A stretch of 64,000 bases of DNA from an uncultured Megasphaera sp. (GTDB lineage Bacteria; Bacillota; Negativicutes; Veillonellales; Megasphaeraceae). The translations under genes were made by a program, and so were the position numbers. The DNA lies in NCBI RefSeq assembly GCF_900539295.1, contig NZ_UQBH01000001.1, positions 62,001 to 126,000 of the forward strand, read 5' to 3'. The notes under the pieces are model-generated. The model saw only the letters and a list, made by a program, of their open reading frames with translations. It did no database searches and was not told where the DNA came from. Shown in pieces: positions 36,188 to 44,885 of the stretch; position 1 is the stretch's first letter; every line of letters starts with the position of its first letter.

Positions 36188-36934
36188 ATGGTTAAAATTG
36201 GCAATGTCAACCTCGATAACGGAATGCCTAAGATTTGCGTTCCCATCGTCGGCCACTCTGTCGACGAACTCGTTCAAGAATGCCGTTATCTCCAAGATAA
36301 AATTTACGATGTCGTCGAACTGCGCATCGACTTCTTAAAAGACGTTACGTCTCTCGAAGCTGTCGGTGAAGCCTTAGCAGCTGTCCGCCAAGAACTTCCC
36401 AACGGCGCCATCCTGTTCACCTTCCGCACCAAAGAAGAGGGCGGCGAAACAGCCGTTCCCGAAGCATACTACTTCGACCTCATCAACTACGCCATTGAAA
36501 GCGGCAAAGTCGATGCCGTCGACATCGAATACTTCCGCAGCCGCGAAAGCATTGAAAAGACCTTAGCTGCAGCTAAAAAACATGCTGTCACAGTTGTCAT
36601 GAGCAATCATGACTTCGACAAGACGCCGTCTTTCGATGAAATCACCGACCGTTTAACAGGCATGAAGAAACTCGGCGCTGACGTCGCAAAATTGGCTTGC
36701 ATGCCAAAGTCTGCAAAAGACGTTCTGACCCTGCTTTCGGCAACGGAAGCTGTAAAATCGCAGTATCCGGATGAACCGATCATTACCATGTCCATGGGTA
36801 AACTCGGTGCCATCAGCCGCATCAGCGGTGAAATCTTCGGTTCTGCTCTGACCTTCGGCTCTGCAAAAAAAGCATCTGCTCCGGGTCAACTTGAAGTCAC
36901 CATGCTCCAGCAAATCCTGCGTGCCCTTCACTAA
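36188..36934 (+). CDS. aroD: 3-dehydroquinate dehydratase, type I
   Basis: A 248-residue class-I dehydroquinase forming a Schiff base. The catalytic His141 is in MSNHDFDKTP and Lys168 in DVAKLACMP; the MSMGKLGAISRI segment closes the barrel. It converts 3-dehydroquinate to 3-dehydroshikimate. AGGAGG lies 8 bases before the ATG. It is the only dehydroquinase in the window, so it may serve both this cluster and the biosynthetic aro operon, which lacks one. Confidence 0.96.
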   Translation: MVKIGNVNLDNGMPKICVPIVGHSVDELVQECRYLQDKIYDVVELRIDFLKDVTSLEAVGEALAAVRQELPNGAILFTFRTKEEGGETAVPEAYYFDLINYAIESGKVDAVDIEYFRSRESIEKTLAAAKKHAVTVVMSNHDFDKTPSFDEITDRLTGMKKLGADVAKLACMPKSAKDVLTLLSATEAVKSQYPDEPIITMSMGKLGAISRISGEIFGSALTFGSAKKASAPGQLEVTMLQQILRALH

Positions 36935-36965
36935 TAAGCACACCTTAAGCCAATAAATTTTCCAA

Positions 36966-37015
36966 CAAAAAACAGATGTCCCCATGAATCATGATTCATG
37001 GGGACATCTGTTTTT
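36966..37015. terminator. Bidirectional terminator, aroD / aroK
   Basis: Near-perfect palindrome AAAACAGATGTCCCCATGAA / TTCATGGGGACATCTGTTTT with T runs on both strands, placed between convergent operons. Confidence 0.93.
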
Positions 37016-37022
37016 CTTCGGT

Positions 37023-37529
37023 CTATTTAATATCGTCAATAATAGCTGAAAAGGCGTCCAACACTTCTTCAATGGTCTTATCATTGAGGACTCGGTAATC
37101 GGCGGCATTGCGATAGAGGGCAATGCGTTCATCATAGAGGTCGTATACTTTCTGTTTTCCGTCCTTTAAGAGGGGCCGCGTCGAGACGTCGACATCACTG
37201 ACGATATCATCGGGTGAGCGGTCGAGAAAGAAGACGATGCCCGTCTGTTTAAAGATTTCGATATTTTCCGAGCGCTTGACGACGCCGCCGCCGCAGGCGA
37301 CGACCGTGCCTTCTTTAGCCGCTAAAGCCTTGCTGGCCCGTACTTCGGCATCGCGGAAGCAGTCTTCGCTGACGGCAAAGAGTTCGGGAATCGATTTTCC
37401 TTCTTGGGCTACGATGACGTCATCGGCATCATAGAAATCCCGCCCCATTCTTTTGGCTAAGGCCTGTCCGAAGGTTGTCTTGCCGCTGCCGGGCATGCCG
37501 ATGATGATGATGTTCTTTTTATTTTTCAT
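37023..37529 (-). CDS. aroK: Shikimate kinase
   Basis: A 168-residue P-loop kinase phosphorylating shikimate. Walker A is GMPGSGKTT; the shikimate-binding residues are in FYDADDVI, CFRDAEVRA and the GGGVV loop, and the lid holds RPLL. GGGAGATGG precedes the ATG chosen at MKNKKNIII. It overlaps the aroE end by 11 bases and is the last gene of the aro operon. Confidence 0.95.
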   Translation of the reverse strand: MKNKKNIIIIGMPGSGKTTFGQALAKRMGRDFYDADDVIVAQEGKSIPELFAVSEDCFRDAEVRASKALAAKEGTVVACGGGVVKRSENIEIFKQTGIVFFLDRSPDDIVSDVDVSTRPLLKDGKQKVYDLYDERIALYRNAADYRVLNDKTIEEVLDAFSAIIDDIK

Positions 37530-38352
37530 AATAGTGTTCCATCTCCCTTGCAATTTGTTCAATGACTGACGAAGATATATCCTGATCCATCCAAATTTCT
37601 TCAGAACCGATGGCCTGGGCGACGAGCATGTACATCCCGTTTAAGGTCTTGGCACCGTGCCGTTTGGCAGCCTGCAAAATGCAGGTGTCTTTAGGATTGT
37701 AAACGATGTCGACGACGGCTGGAAAGCGGGCAATGGCCTCTTCCGATATGGGACAGCCGTCGATATTGGGAAACATGCCGACAGGCGTGCAGTTTACCAG
37801 AACATCGCCCCTGCAGGATCGTTCAAAGGCAGGGTAATCAATCGTTTCGACACCGATCCGTTTCGTAAATTCATCGAATTCCGTTTTCGAGTGCGGATTT
37901 CGAGATACGACGACGATAGATTTGGCCTGATTGTCAAAGAGGTACTGGATGATAGCCCGGGCCCCGCCGCCGGAGCCGAGGACGACGCAGTCCTTATTTT
38001 TTACCGTAATGCCGGCATGAACCAAGGATCGGCCGAATCCGCAGTAATCCGTATTGTATCCGAAGGTGCCGTGATCGGTAAAGTGAATCGTATTGACGGC
38101 GCCGATGATGCGGGCTTCACGAGAAATATCCGTCAAATACGGCATGACGTCGAGTTTATACGGGATGGTGACGTTAGCTCCCGTATAGCCTTCTCGGCGA
38201 AGGCGCTTCAGTTCATTAGAAATGTCGCTGCGGTCCATTTCCAAGATGCCGTAACGAGCTCGGCCCTGGACTTGTAAGATGCGGAACAGTTTGTCGTGGA
38301 TTGCCGGAGAAGCGGTGTGACCCAGCTTGCCTCCAATAACGCCTAACTTCAT
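37519..38352 (-). CDS. aroE: Shikimate dehydrogenase
   Basis: A 277-residue NADP enzyme reducing 3-dehydroshikimate to shikimate. The catalytic Lys66 is in NVTIPYK (family NVTIPHK) and Asp102 in YNTDYCGF; GSGGGARAI is the nucleotide loop. It lies directly after pheA with no gap and overlaps aroK. It is the biosynthetic copy, distinct from the YdiB-type protein 3 kb away. Confidence 0.95.
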   Translation of the reverse strand: MKLGVIGGKLGHTASPAIHDKLFRILQVQGRARYGILEMDRSDISNELKRLRREGYTGANVTIPYKLDVMPYLTDISREARIIGAVNTIHFTDHGTFGYNTDYCGFGRSLVHAGITVKNKDCVVLGSGGGARAIIQYLFDNQAKSIVVVSRNPHSKTEFDEFTKRIGVETIDYPAFERSCRGDVLVNCTPVGMFPNIDGCPISEEAIARFPAVVDIVYNPKDTCILQAAKRHGAKTLNGMYMLVAQAIGSEEIWMDQDISSSVIEQIAREMEHYYEK

Positions 38353-39204
38353 CTATATCCCTCCTCGGTCGGATACGTAATTGCCTAGAATTTTAAAGTA
38401 GTTGCAGTGTTCTGCCAGATTATGCAGTACTCGGTCCGTTGCCGGATCGCTGAGATTTCCCATGACATCGATATGGAAAAAGTATTCAAATGGCCGCCCT
38501 TTCAGGGGACGCGACTCTAAGTGCGTCATATTCATGCCGTTGTAGAAAAAGTAGCCCAAGACGTGGTACAAGGCGCCGGGGCGATGCTGCGTCGTCAGGA
38601 CCAAGGTGATCTTATCGGCTGCCGGTACCTGTTCCCGATCAGCGGAAATGACGAAAAAGCGGGTGTAGTTCTGGGCGTTGTCGTTGATCGATTCAGCCAG
38701 TATGTCCAAGCCGTACAGCGAGGCTGCCTTGCGATTGGCAATGGCCCCGATATGGGAATCTTTCATATTCCGGACCTTTTCGGCGCTCTCAGACGTGCTG
38801 AAATAAGGGTGGAGCTGCCACTCCTGGTGGTATTTCAGATAGTCCCGGCACTGATTCAGGCCCTGAATATGGGAATAGACTTCACGAAGGTCGTCAAGCT
38901 TTGCCCCCGGCAGGCCGAGCAGGCAGTGATCGATCTTGACGTATTTCTCCCCGACGACGCAGCAGTCATAGCGGTGGATGAAATCATAGACATCCGTAAT
39001 TCCGCCGGTCGAAGAATTTTCAATCGGCAAGACGCCGTATCGGACCTTCCGGGAAGCGACGGCTTGGATGACGTCTTCAAAATGAGGGAAGTACGCCGCC
39101 GCAAAATCCTGACCGTCGAAATAGAGCCCCATGGCTTCATCCGTATACGAACCGGGCCGGCCGAAACAGGCGATGCGCAGTCCTTTCGCTCCAGGATCCT
39201 CCAT
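38353..39204 (-). CDS. pheA: Prephenate dehydratase
   Basis: A 283-residue monofunctional enzyme turning prephenate into phenylpyruvate. The catalytic region holds PIENSSTGGI and the NYTRFFVI motif with the key Thr. The C-terminal ACT domain has RPGALYHVL and LESRP, the phenylalanine feedback motifs. No chorismate mutase domain is fused to it. The start MEDPGAKG overlaps the aroC stop by one base (TAATG). A 42-residue longer frame runs antisense-like through aroC and is rejected. Confidence 0.94.
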   Translation of the reverse strand: MEDPGAKGLRIACFGRPGSYTDEAMGLYFDGQDFAAAYFPHFEDVIQAVASRKVRYGVLPIENSSTGGITDVYDFIHRYDCCVVGEKYVKIDHCLLGLPGAKLDDLREVYSHIQGLNQCRDYLKYHQEWQLHPYFSTSESAEKVRNMKDSHIGAIANRKAASLYGLDILAESINDNAQNYTRFFVISADREQVPAADKITLVLTTQHRPGALYHVLGYFFYNGMNMTHLESRPLKGRPFEYFFHIDVMGNLSDPATDRVLHNLAEHCNYFKILGNYVSDRGGI

Positions 39205-40295
39205 TACAGGCACCGTCCTTTCGTCGACAGCCAAACATCGAGGATGGCCCAAGCCGCTGCCGCTTCGACGACGGGGACGGCTCTTTGAACGATGCAGGGA
39301 TCGTGGCGGCCTTTGATGACCAGTTGGCAATTTTCCTTCGTATCCGTATCAATCGTGTCCTGAGTCTGACTGATGGACGACGTCGGCTTGACAGCCAGAC
39401 GGAATACGAGGGGCATGCCGTTGGTAATGCCGCCGTTGATGCCGCCATTGTGATTAGTCTTGGTCTTTACGACGCCCTGATCGTAATAGAAGGCATCGTT
39501 GGCCTGAGATCCCCGAAGGCCGGTCAAAGAAAAGCCGTCGCCGAATTCGATGCCCTTTACGGCAGGCACGGAGAACATCATGTGACTAAGGCAGCTTTCG
39601 ACGGAGTCGAAAAAGGGATCGCCGAGTCCCGCCGGAAGGCCCGTGACCATGCATTCAATGACGCCGCCGACGGAATCGAGGTCGTTTTTAGCTGCGACGA
39701 TCCGCTCTTCCATCTCAGCTGCCCGTTCCTTATCGAGGACAGGCAGCGTCTCTTTTTTTAAGGCCTGAAGGGTTTCTGTCGACTCACCGAGAGGAGAAAA
39801 GCCTTTATCCTCAACATCGGCCAAGCGCAGGATATGAGAGCCGATGACAACGCCCTGCCCGGCTAAAATTTGCGAAGCGACGGCACCGGCAAAGACCAAG
39901 GGAGCCGTCAGGCGGCCGGAAAAGTGGCCGCCGCCGCGGTAGTCGTTGAAGCCGCCATAGCGGATCTTACCGGAGTAATCGGCATGGCCGGGCCGCATGA
40001 TATGGCGCAGCTGATCGTAGTCCCGCGAGTGCTGATCGCCGTTGCGGATCATGGCACACAAGGGCGTCCCCGTCGTATGGCCGTTAAAAAATCCGCTCTG
40101 AATTTCAAAGGCGTCTTTTTCCGACCGCGTCGTCGACAGCTTATTCTTTCCCGGTGCCCGCCTGGCCATTTCCTGACCGACGGCATCCCAGTCGATGGCC
40201 ATACCGGCCGGCAGTCCGTCTAAGACGGCACCGATAGAAACACCGTGGGATTCCCCAAAAATCGTAAGGCCGATGGTCTGTCCAAAAGTATTCAT
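39204..40295 (-). CDS. aroC: Chorismate synthase
   Basis: A 363-residue FMN-dependent enzyme making chorismate from EPSP. Signature segments are FGESHG at the N-terminus, MRPGHADYSGKIRYG and the GRLTAP region. AAAAGGAGG precedes the chosen ATG at MNTFGQTIG, one base beyond the aroA stop. Confidence 0.97.
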   Translation of the reverse strand: MNTFGQTIGLTIFGESHGVSIGAVLDGLPAGMAIDWDAVGQEMARRAPGKNKLSTTRSEKDAFEIQSGFFNGHTTGTPLCAMIRNGDQHSRDYDQLRHIMRPGHADYSGKIRYGGFNDYRGGGHFSGRLTAPLVFAGAVASQILAGQGVVIGSHILRLADVEDKGFSPLGESTETLQALKKETLPVLDKERAAEMEERIVAAKNDLDSVGGVIECMVTGLPAGLGDPFFDSVESCLSHMMFSVPAVKGIEFGDGFSLTGLRGSQANDAFYYDQGVVKTKTNHNGGINGGITNGMPLVFRLAVKPTSSISQTQDTIDTDTKENCQLVIKGRHDPCIVQRAVPVVEAAAAWAILDVWLSTKGRCL

Positions 40296-40296
40296 C

Positions 40297-41583
40297 TTAT
40301 CCTTCCTCCTTTTCAACGATGCCGCCTAAGGTCTCGAAATCCTGCCAGAAATCAGGATAGGATTTACGGACGCAGTCAGCGCCTTCAATCCGCAGGGGCC
40401 GGCTGCAGCGCTGAGATGCGACGGCCAGGGCCATGGCGATGCGGTGATCGTTCCAGCCGCTGACAGTCCCCCCCGTAAAGCCGTCGACGCCGTGAATGAT
40501 GAGGCCTTCTGCTTCTTCTTCGACGTCGCCGCCGATTTTGTTGAGCTCCGTCGCCATGGCGTGCAGGCGGTCGCATTCTTTAAGGCGTACCCGGCCGGCG
40601 TGAATGATGCGGGTAATCCCTTTCGCACAAGAGGCCAGTACGGTCAGGACCGGCACCAAATCCGGGCAGTCCTGCACGTCGATGACCCGGCCGACGAGGT
40701 CCGACGGGCAGGCCGTCAGTTCCGTCTTGCCTTCAATTTGGCCGCCCATGCTGCGGATGAGGGACACGATGACTTCGTCGCCTTGGGAAGATTTTTGGCG
40801 AAGGCCCGTGCAGCAGACGGCCCGGCCTAAGGTCCCTGCTGAGAGCCAAAAGGCGGCCTGGGAGTAGTCTCCTTCGACGGTATACGTTCCCGGCTGATAG
40901 GACTGTCTGCCGGCAATGCGGTAAGAACCGTCCCATTCTTTGTCGATGACGATGCCGTGCTGGCGCAGGCAGTCGATGGTCATATCGACATAACTGGCTG
41001 ACTCCAGGGGCGTCGTACTGCGAAGGTGTGAATCACCGTCCAAGAGGGGCAGGGTCATGAGCAGGCCCGAAAAGAACTGAGAACTCACGTCGCCTCTTAA
41101 GGCGTAGGTGCCGGCCGTAAGACGGCCTTCGACGGTCAGAGGCAGGGCCCCGCCTGTCGTCTCGTAGGCGATGTGCTTTTCATCAAAGAGCTGATAATAC
41201 GGTGTCAGCGGTCTTTGGGCCAAGCGGCCTTTCCCAGAAAAAGTGCAGCGGCTGCCGCTCAATACGGCGACGGGAACGAGAAAGCGCAGGGTCGACCCCG
41301 ATTCATTGGCATCGACGGCGATAGGACGGGGCTGTTTCTGTAAGCCCCCTCGTACGCGATAGGCTGCTCTTCCGGGATGCTCCGAGACGGCCGGCGTAAT
41401 ATCGGCCCCTAAGGCTTTCAAGATACGGCAAGTCGCCTCGATGTCCTGCGACAGGGAGATGTTGTCGACGAAGCTCTCGCCGTCTGCCAGGGCGGCACAG
41501 ATGAGGTCGCGGTGACCGATGCTCTTGGAGGAAGGGGCTTCTACCGTCCCCTGCAGGGCCTGTGGTTTAATGGTTACATTCAT
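40297..41583 (-). CDS. aroA: 3-phosphoshikimate 1-carboxyvinyltransferase (EPSP synthase)
   Basis: A 428-residue enzyme adding the enolpyruvyl group of PEP to shikimate 3-phosphate. PSSKSIGHRDLICAALA holds the phosphoshikimate site, ESGSTLRFL matches NAGTAMRPL-type loops, and KECDRL/RIAMALAVA-like segments close the C-terminal domain. The ATG overlaps the aroB stop as ATGA. The N-terminal loop departs from the E. coli type, as in class II enzymes. Confidence 0.95.
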   Translation of the reverse strand: MNVTIKPQALQGTVEAPSSKSIGHRDLICAALADGESFVDNISLSQDIEATCRILKALGADITPAVSEHPGRAAYRVRGGLQKQPRPIAVDANESGSTLRFLVPVAVLSGSRCTFSGKGRLAQRPLTPYYQLFDEKHIAYETTGGALPLTVEGRLTAGTYALRGDVSSQFFSGLLMTLPLLDGDSHLRSTTPLESASYVDMTIDCLRQHGIVIDKEWDGSYRIAGRQSYQPGTYTVEGDYSQAAFWLSAGTLGRAVCCTGLRQKSSQGDEVIVSLIRSMGGQIEGKTELTACPSDLVGRVIDVQDCPDLVPVLTVLASCAKGITRIIHAGRVRLKECDRLHAMATELNKIGGDVEEEAEGLIIHGVDGFTGGTVSGWNDHRIAMALAVASQRCSRPLRIEGADCVRKSYPDFWQDFETLGGIVEKEEG

Positions 41584-42653
41584 GGAGCGACCTTCTTTCG
41601 GATGTATTTCGGCAATTCTTCTGCCTCGATGGGCAACAGGCGTCCCTTGCCGATTTCTTTTAAAATGATGAGGGTCATGTGATTGCCTCTCATCTTCTTA
41701 TCATTACTGATATAGGGGATGAGGTCTTCTGCCGAGGCATCGACGTCGACAGGCAGGCCGTAGCGGGTAAGGAGTTTTCGCAGCCGCGCCGTCGTTCCTT
41801 CTTTCGTAAGGCCCAAGCTTTCGGTGACGCCGGTCAGCATCGCCATGCCGGCGGCAACCCCTTCGCCGTGGGTATAGCTGCCAAAGCCGTAACAGCCTTC
41901 GATGGCATGTCCGATGGTGTGGCCGAAGTTTAAAATCATCCGTTCCCCCATGTCGAGGACATCTCGTTCGACGAGGTCGGCTTTACTCTTACAGCAGCGT
42001 TCGATGATTTCTTCCCAGTGATTGAATATCCGTTCATCGTCGAGATTTTCCAAAAGTTCGAAGAGTTCCACATCACGGATACAGCCGTATTTAATGACTT
42101 CCCCCATGCCGTCGTGGATAAATCGCTTGGGCAGTGTCTGAAGCAGGATCGGGTCGATGAGAACGCCTTTGGGCTGATAAAAATTACCGGCCTGGTTCTT
42201 ACCGCTCGGCAAGTCGATGCCGACTTTACCGCCGACGCTGCTGTCGACTTGGGATATGATGGTCGTCGGAATCTGAATAAAGGGGATACCCCGTAAAAAA
42301 GTAGCTGCGGCAAAACCGCCCAAATCCCCGACGACACCGCCGCCAAAGGCGATGACGTAGTCGCTGCGGGTAATGCCCGAATCGGACAGGGACTGATATA
42401 AAGAGAGAAGGGATTCTGCGCATTTATGTTCTTCTCCGGCCGGGAATACCAGGCGATGGACGCAAAAGCCGCTCCCTTCCAGGGCCGATTGAAGCCGCTG
42501 TCCATAAAGGGCATCGACGTTGGAATCGGTAATGACAGCTAAGGTCTTAGACTTCGTCAGGCTGCGGATATAGTCGCCGGCCCGGTCGAGCAAGCCATTT
42601 TCAATATGAATATCGTACGAATCTTTTCCTAATTCAACGTGAATGTGTTTCAT
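41580..42653 (-). CDS. aroB: 3-dehydroquinate synthase
   Basis: A 357-residue NAD- and metal-dependent enzyme cyclising DAHP to 3-dehydroquinate. It has GGGVVGDLGGFAAAT, the IPTTIISQVDSSVGGKVGID block and the metal-binding NFGHTIGHAIE motif. Its start lies 20 bases inside the tyrA 3' end with only a weak ribosome site, so translation is probably coupled. Confidence 0.97.
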   Translation of the reverse strand: MKHIHVELGKDSYDIHIENGLLDRAGDYIRSLTKSKTLAVITDSNVDALYGQRLQSALEGSGFCVHRLVFPAGEEHKCAESLLSLYQSLSDSGITRSDYVIAFGGGVVGDLGGFAAATFLRGIPFIQIPTTIISQVDSSVGGKVGIDLPSGKNQAGNFYQPKGVLIDPILLQTLPKRFIHDGMGEVIKYGCIRDVELFELLENLDDERIFNHWEEIIERCCKSKADLVERDVLDMGERMILNFGHTIGHAIEGCYGFGSYTHGEGVAAGMAMLTGVTESLGLTKEGTTARLRKLLTRYGLPVDVDASAEDLIPYISNDKKMRGNHMTLIILKEIGKGRLLPIEAEELPKYIRKKVAP

Positions 42654-43521
42654 AAACTAAGTCCCTTCTCCGCGTAGCGGCTTGCTGTAAAAATCGGGTC
42701 AGCCCTTCGGCATCTTCGGCTGAGAGCATCGTCGAAAAAGAAGTTAAGGCTTTACGGAAGCAGTCGATTTCATGTAAGAGGTTGTCCTTATTGGCTAAGA
42801 ACAGGTTGGTCCACAAAGGTGCGTTGATGTCAGCTACGCGGGTACCGTCGCGAAAGCTGCCGGCCACGAAGTATTTGGTCATCGTATCCATCGATTCGCT
42901 GTTGACCAGAGCCGTCGCCAAGACGTGGGGCAGGCAGCTGGTATAGGCGATGAAGCGGTCGTGTTCTTCCGGCGATACGCGGACGACATGGGCACATCCC
43001 AGGGCCATAGCCATACTGGTAACGGCCAGGAGATGATTTTCTTTATTCTCCTTCGAAGGAACGAGAATATAATTGGCATTGTTGAAAATATCGGCACTGG
43101 CCATGGCATAGCCCCTGCCTTCCCGGCCGGCCATGGGATGACCGGAAATGAAGTCGACGCCTTCCGGCAAGAGGGCCGTAATGGCCGCTGCCGTATCGCC
43201 CTTGATGCCGGCAACGTCAGTGACGATCGTCCCGGGAGCAAAATGCCTTCTATTTTCAGCCAAAAAGCGAATCATGACCGAAGATGCCGTACAGAAAATA
43301 ATCAACTTTGCCTTTTTCAAAGCCTCGCAGCCGAAGGTATATACCTCATCGACCATGCCTTCCCCCTTGGCCTGCTGAAGGGCTCGTTCGTCGGGATCGA
43401 CAGCGATGATATGCTTTGTCCCGATGCGCCGCAGGCCGCGGGCGAAGGATCCTCCTATAAGCCCCAGGCCGATGATGGCCACGGTCTCATTCGTATTAAA
43501 ACCACTAGCTTCCGTATCCAT
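42634..43521 (-). CDS. tyrA: Prephenate dehydrogenase
   Basis: A 295-residue NAD(P) enzyme converting prephenate to 4-hydroxyphenylpyruvate. The Rossmann loop is AIIGLGLIGGSFARGL, the catalytic His is in SGHPMAGRE and the second conserved His in EEHDRFIAYTSCLPH. It has no ACT domain or fused mutase. It lies 18 bases after aroF. Confidence 0.95.
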   Translation of the reverse strand: MDTEASGFNTNETVAIIGLGLIGGSFARGLRRIGTKHIIAVDPDERALQQAKGEGMVDEVYTFGCEALKKAKLIIFCTASSVMIRFLAENRRHFAPGTIVTDVAGIKGDTAAAITALLPEGVDFISGHPMAGREGRGYAMASADIFNNANYILVPSKENKENHLLAVTSMAMALGCAHVVRVSPEEHDRFIAYTSCLPHVLATALVNSESMDTMTKYFVAGSFRDGTRVADINAPLWTNLFLANKDNLLHEIDCFRKALTSFSTMLSAEDAEGLTRFLQQAATRRRDLVYETHSR

Positions 43522-43539
43522 AAAACTTCCCTGCTTTCC

Positions 43540-44562
43540 TTATATTTCTCGTCCGACAATGGGCGCCAATTTACGAAGTGACTCCATGAGATCGGTAAAC
43601 ATGGCCGGTGTAATTGACTGGGCCCCGTCGCACAACGCCTTATCGGGATTATTGTGTACTTCGATCATCAACCCGTCGGCCCCGGCAGCTACAGCCGCTC
43701 TGGCTAAATCGGCGACCATCCAGCGTTTTCCCGTAGCATGGCTGGGATCGACAACGATGGGCAAATGACTTTGCCGCTTGACGGCAAGGACGGCGCTGAG
43801 ATCGAGGGTATTGCGGGTGTAGGTTTCAAAAGTCCGAATCCCTCGTTCACAGAGGATGACGTTGCGGTTGCCTTCAGCCATGATGTATTCCGCCGACATG
43901 AGCCATTCTTCGATGGTCGCGCAGAGGCCTCTTTTTAATAAGACAGGCTTTCTCGTCTTGCCCACTTCTCGGAGGAGGTCGAAATTCTGCATGTTGCGGG
44001 CCCCGATTTGGATGATATCGACGCCGTCTTCGAGAAAGACCGGCAGCTTATCGGCCGACATGATTTCCGTAATGACCGGAAGTTTTGCCTTGCGGCCGGC
44101 ATTGCGCAGCATATCGAGCCCCTTATTTCCGAGTCCTTGGAAGGAATATGGCGACGTCCGCGGTTTAAAAGCTCCGCCGCGAAGGACAGCCGCCCCGGAT
44201 ATTGCAACATCACAGGCTACGCCTTCAATCTGCTCCGGCGTCTCAATGGAGCAGGGGCCGGCAATGACGGCCAGTTTTTTACCACCGATAGAAACGCCGC
44301 TGCTACCGACAGGAATGACCGAATCCTGAGGATGAAAGGCACGGCTGGCTCGTTTATAAGGGACTTCGACACGCATGACTTTATCAACAAATTCATAGCT
44401 TTGCACCCGTTCGACATCGATGACGGCCGTGTTGCCGACAAGGCCCATGACGGTCTGGCGAGTACCTTTACTGATGTCAATCTGCATTCCTTTGGCTTTA
44501 AGTCTGTCAATCAATGGCTTTACTTCTTCTTTTGTCGCATTTGCTTTCAACACAATAATCAT
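43540..44562 (-). CDS. aroF: DAHP synthase (AroA-I-beta / KDO8PS-like) with N-terminal ferredoxin-like domain
   Basis: A 340-residue enzyme joining PEP and erythrose 4-phosphate, the first step of the pathway. The N-terminal ~70 residues (MIIVLKANATKEEVKPLI...) form the ferredoxin-like regulatory domain known from Thermotoga, where Tyr or Phe inhibits. The barrel holds AGPCSIET, LRGGAFKPRTSPYSFQG, and the metal ligands in CERGIRTFE and DPSHATGKR. First structural gene of the operon, immediately downstream of the aromatic leader peptide and its terminator. Confidence 0.96.
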   Translation of the reverse strand: MIIVLKANATKEEVKPLIDRLKAKGMQIDISKGTRQTVMGLVGNTAVIDVERVQSYEFVDKVMRVEVPYKRASRAFHPQDSVIPVGSSGVSIGGKKLAVIAGPCSIETPEQIEGVACDVAISGAAVLRGGAFKPRTSPYSFQGLGNKGLDMLRNAGRKAKLPVITEIMSADKLPVFLEDGVDIIQIGARNMQNFDLLREVGKTRKPVLLKRGLCATIEEWLMSAEYIMAEGNRNVILCERGIRTFETYTRNTLDLSAVLAVKRQSHLPIVVDPSHATGKRWMVADLARAAVAAGADGLMIEVHNNPDKALCDGAQSITPAMFTDLMESLRKLAPIVGREI

Positions 44563-44585
44563 TGTCGTGTTTCCTCCCTGTCAAA

Positions 44586-44615
44586 TAAAAAAAGCAGGCT
44601 CCCATGAGCCTGCTT
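44586..44615 (-). terminator. Attenuator terminator between the leader peptide and aroF
   Basis: Ten-base stem AAGCAGGCTC / GAGCCTGCTT, four-base loop, minus-strand run of seven T. It sits 37 bases after the leader-peptide stop and 24 bases before the aroF start, so it must be overcome for operon expression. Confidence 0.88.
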
Positions 44616-44651
44616 CAAAAAGCCTTTATATCTCGCCTGTCCCTCGTTCCT

Positions 44652-44819
44652 TTATCCGGCTAAAGCCGACTTCAAGGGAACAGCTAGAAGTCTCCTCATG
44701 TCTACATCAGTCATATTGAATTCGTCGCACCAAAAATAGCCAGCGCTAAAATACAGGTAGCCCCAGCCAAAATAAGTAAAGACGTATTCAATTGCCTGAC
44801 GTAAGCATGGCATGTTCAT
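44652..44819 (-). CDS. Aromatic-rich leader peptide of the aro operon
   Basis: A 55-codon frame starting ATG AAC ATG CCA, behind GAGGAGAT. Between residues 12 and 34 it has 12 aromatic residues: Tyr at 12, 16, 21, 23, 28; Phe at 14, 17, 24, 29, 34; Trp at 19 and 30. It lies between a good promoter and an intrinsic terminator ahead of DAHP synthase. This is the form of an attenuation leader: a shortage of charged aromatic tRNAs would stall the ribosome and favour read-through. A small membrane protein is the alternative, because the aromatic stretch is also hydrophobic. I know of no described homologue. Confidence 0.75.
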   Translation of the reverse strand: MNMPCLRQAIEYVFTYFGWGYLYFSAGYFWCDEFNMTDVDMRRLLAVPLKSALAG

Positions 44820-44852
44820 AATGATCTCCTCATTTAAAAATTCGTTGTCGTC

Positions 44853-44881
44853 ATTGTATACCTCAACGAGATAGTTGTCAA
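44853..44881 (-). promoter_or_regulatory. Promoter of the aro operon
   Basis: TTGACA (44881-44876), 17-base spacer, TACAAT (44858-44853) on the minus strand, about 35 bases ahead of the leader-peptide ATG. Confidence 0.85.
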
Positions 44882-44885
44882 GGCT

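Noticed and set aside
39205..39330. N-terminal extension of PheA by 42 residues
   Set aside because: The extension is Arg/Ser-rich, overlaps aroC out of frame and lacks a ribosome site; the ATG at the aroC stop matches family length.
44563..44819. A T-box in front of aroF
   Set aside because: The leader has a terminator but no GGTGGNACCGCG core and no stem I signature; the translated peptide explains the region better.
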